In this document: positions 4,485 to 5,862 of the stretch, piece by piece
Numbering within the stretch: position 1 is the first letter of the stretch
How the letters are laid out: the number at the start of each line of letters is the position of its first letter
From: CBIHON01 sp966211965
Lineage (GTDB): Bacteria > Pseudomonadota > Gammaproteobacteria > Burkholderiales > Burkholderiaceae_D
DNA: 5,862 bases
Assembly: GCA_966211965.1 (NCBI GenBank)
Contig: CBIHON010000093.1
Location: 1-5,862, forward strand
Direction: 5' to 3'
Program-made: the position numbers and the translations under genes
The notes under the pieces: model-generated
Databases searched by the model: none
Told to the model about the DNA's origin: nothing
The model's input: only the letters and a program-made list of their open reading frames with translations

Positions 4485-5862
4485 ATGAGCAGCCATTTTT
4501 CCCTCTCGCGCCGAACCGGCAGGATGAATTTGCACCGTCTGCAGATATGGCTCCATGCGATTCTTCTTTTGCTCATGCTGTTGTGTGCCGGAGCGCCCAG
4601 CGCTGCGCCGTTCCACGATGCTGCAGGCGGCTTGCCAAAGGTCGAACGTATGGAGCCCGCATTGAGCCGGTCGGCAATGCGGCAGGAAATCGTATTTATT
4701 GAAGCCGATATCGCGAATTACCAATCCCTGCTTTCCGGCGTCGATCCGCATACGAGAGTGGTGGTGCTCGATCCCATGCGGGACGGCATGGTCCAGATTG
4801 CAGAAGCTCTGCGTGGGCGCAGCGATATTGATGCGCTTCACATCGTCACGCATGGAAGCAGCGGTCGCTTGTCGCTCGGTTCGAACAGCTTTGGTTTTGA
4901 GGCACTGAAACGCTATTCGCTGGAACTTGATGTCGTCAAGAAAGCACTGGCCGTTGACGGCGACGTATTGTTATACGGCTGCGAGGTGGCAAAAGGGGAG
5001 CGGGGACGTGACTTTATTCACGGTCTTGCATCCCTCCTGCAAGCAAATGTGGCCGCGTCTTCCGACGCGACGGGAGCGGCAAAACTGGGTGGCAACTGGG
5101 TGTTGGAAGAACAAGCCGGCCGTGTCAAAGCCGCGTTGTTTGCGTCGGTACAAAACCTTGCGCAGTATCAAAATTTGCTTGCCGCACCGGTCAGCGAAAA
5201 CTTTGATGGGGTAAGTGTCGATGGTACGGGCCATAGCTTTGGCACGGTTGGTGCGGCTCGCACTAATATTAATAACTGGACCTTCGTTGTACTGGATGCA
5301 TCGGGCGGTATCGATACTGGGGGATATGTCGACGTGACGAACCAAACCAACGATACACATCTGGCGAACAACGGGTCGGACCGTGCAGCATTGTTGAGCG
5401 GCACTTATTCCAACACGACGGGCACACAGGCTGCTGGCGTGTTTAAAGCAACATCTGGTGAAGAGTTCTCGTTCACGTCGATTCGGGTTGAAAATGGCTT
5501 GGCCTTAACCACTGCTCTTCGCCTTGTCGGATATTTAAACGGCAACCCCGTGTCCAATGCGACGCAAGATTTTACTGCGCCGAGCTATGCCGCCAACTCG
5601 CCGACGCTCGTTACGGTCTCAGGAGCACAATGGCAGAATATCGACGAAGTCCGTATCGTGCAGCAGAACGGGATAGCTGATATATCAATCTATATCGATG
5701 ATATTGTGGTTGGTCCGGCGGTTACTGTACCCGGCGCACCGACCATCGGCACGGCTACGGCTGGCGATGCCCAGGCAACGGTGACCTTCACAGCGCCAGG
5801 CAGCAACGGCGGGGCGGCCATCACCACCTATACCGCCACCGCCAATCCGGGCGGGGCCACCG
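4485..5862 (+). CDS. Secreted DUF4347-domain protein with fibronectin III repeat (3' end cut by window)
   Basis: The frame is open from ATG 4485 to the window edge, giving 459 residues with no stop. A basic N-terminus and hydrophobic core (LHAILLLLMLLCAG, 23-36) ending in APSAAP suggest Sec export with cleavage near Ala40-41. The DUF4347 domain spans about 69-225, starting EIVFIEADI and containing IVTHGSSGRLSLG (His123) and DVLLYGCEVAKG (Cys166). This domain usually heads very large bacterial surface or secreted proteins; its function is unknown. A beta-rich domain follows (about 235-411), running from ENFDGV to IYIDDIVV and resembling lectin- or jelly-roll-like modules in general character. 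At 416 begins VPGAPTIGTATAGDAQATVTF, the first strands of a fibronectin type III domain of the kind that repeats in tandem. The full protein is therefore probably much longer. The start is supported by AGGAAG six bases upstream; Met14 is a weaker alternative. It probably acts at the cell surface or outside, perhaps in adhesion. Confidence 0.92.
   Translation, partial: MSSHFSLSRRTGRMNLHRLQIWLHAILLLLMLLCAGAPSAAPFHDAAGGLPKVERMEPALSRSAMRQEIVFIEADIANYQSLLSGVDPHTRVVVLDPMRDGMVQIAEALRGRSDIDALHIVTHGSSGRLSLGSNSFGFEALKRYSLELDVVKKALAVDGDVLLYGCEVAKGERGRDFIHGLASLLQANVAASSDATGAAKLGGNWVLEEQAGRVKAALFASVQNLAQYQNLLAAPVSENFDGVSVDGTGHSFGTVGAARTNINNWTFVVLDASGGIDTGGYVDVTNQTNDTHLANNGSDRAALLSGTYSNTTGTQAAGVFKATSGEEFSFTSIRVENGLALTTALRLVGYLNGNPVSNATQDFTAPSYAANSPTLVTVSGAQWQNIDEVRIVQQNGIADISIYIDDIVVGPAVTVPGAPTIGTATAGDAQATVTFTAPGSNGGAAITTYTATANPGGAT
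5730..5862 (+). repeat. First fibronectin type III unit, probably of a tandem array
   Basis: Residues 416-459 of the DUF4347 protein read PGAPTIGTATAGDAQATVTF, then SNGGAAITTYTATANPGG, the consensus of bacterial fibronectin III units that occur in near-identical tandem copies in large secreted proteins. Only one unit, incomplete, is inside the window. The DNA here is more GC-rich and GCC/GGC-laden than the rest of the gene, as is common in such arrays. Confidence 0.6.

Noticed and set aside
4485..4610. Tat signal suggested by the arginine pair (SRRTGR) at the DUF4347 N-terminus
   Set aside because: The pair lacks the hydrophobic residues expected after RRx in the Tat motif, and the long leucine-rich core fits Sec export.

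Overview
The window looks like an accessory chromosomal locus of a Gram-negative bacterium. Moderately high GC, Shine-Dalgarno-led genes and this mix of families (sulfotransferase, Asp/Asn hydroxylase, tail-collar protein, DUF4347 surface protein) would fit a proteobacterium, perhaps one of the Burkholderiales. That placement is an inference from family associations; there is no rRNA or housekeeping marker here.

Layout. Positions 1-490 contain no convincing gene. They hold short repeats, including three in-phase copies of TGGAACGC just upstream of the first gene. Positions 491-2270 form a two-gene forward operon: a PAPS-type sulfotransferase, then a 2-oxoglutarate/Fe(II) aspartyl/asparaginyl hydroxylase starting at a GTG with a good ribosome binding site. 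This operon converges on, and overlaps by 29 bp, a reverse-strand pair: a GNAT acetyltransferase with an unusual ~190-residue N-terminal extension (2242-3279), preceded in its reading direction by a small phage tail-collar (microcystin-dependent-protein type) gene (3388-3945). A strong GC-rich hairpin lies between these two. A 539-bp divergent intergenic region (3946-4484) follows, carrying a perfect 28-bp palindrome and a hairpin abutting the ribosome binding site of the last gene. From 4485 to the window edge runs the 5' part of a secreted DUF4347 protein: signal peptide, DUF4347 domain with a His...Cys pair, a beta-rich domain, and the start of a fibronectin type III repeat.

Possible joint role (inference). 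Two or three enzymes that decorate other molecules (sulfation, hydroxylation, acetylation) sit beside two extracellular or fibre-like proteins. The simplest reading is a surface or secreted protein locus with its own tailoring enzymes. Hydroxylation could create the oxygen that the sulfotransferase then sulfates. Nothing in the sequence proves this link. No tRNA, rRNA, CRISPR array, insertion sequence or attachment site was recognised.
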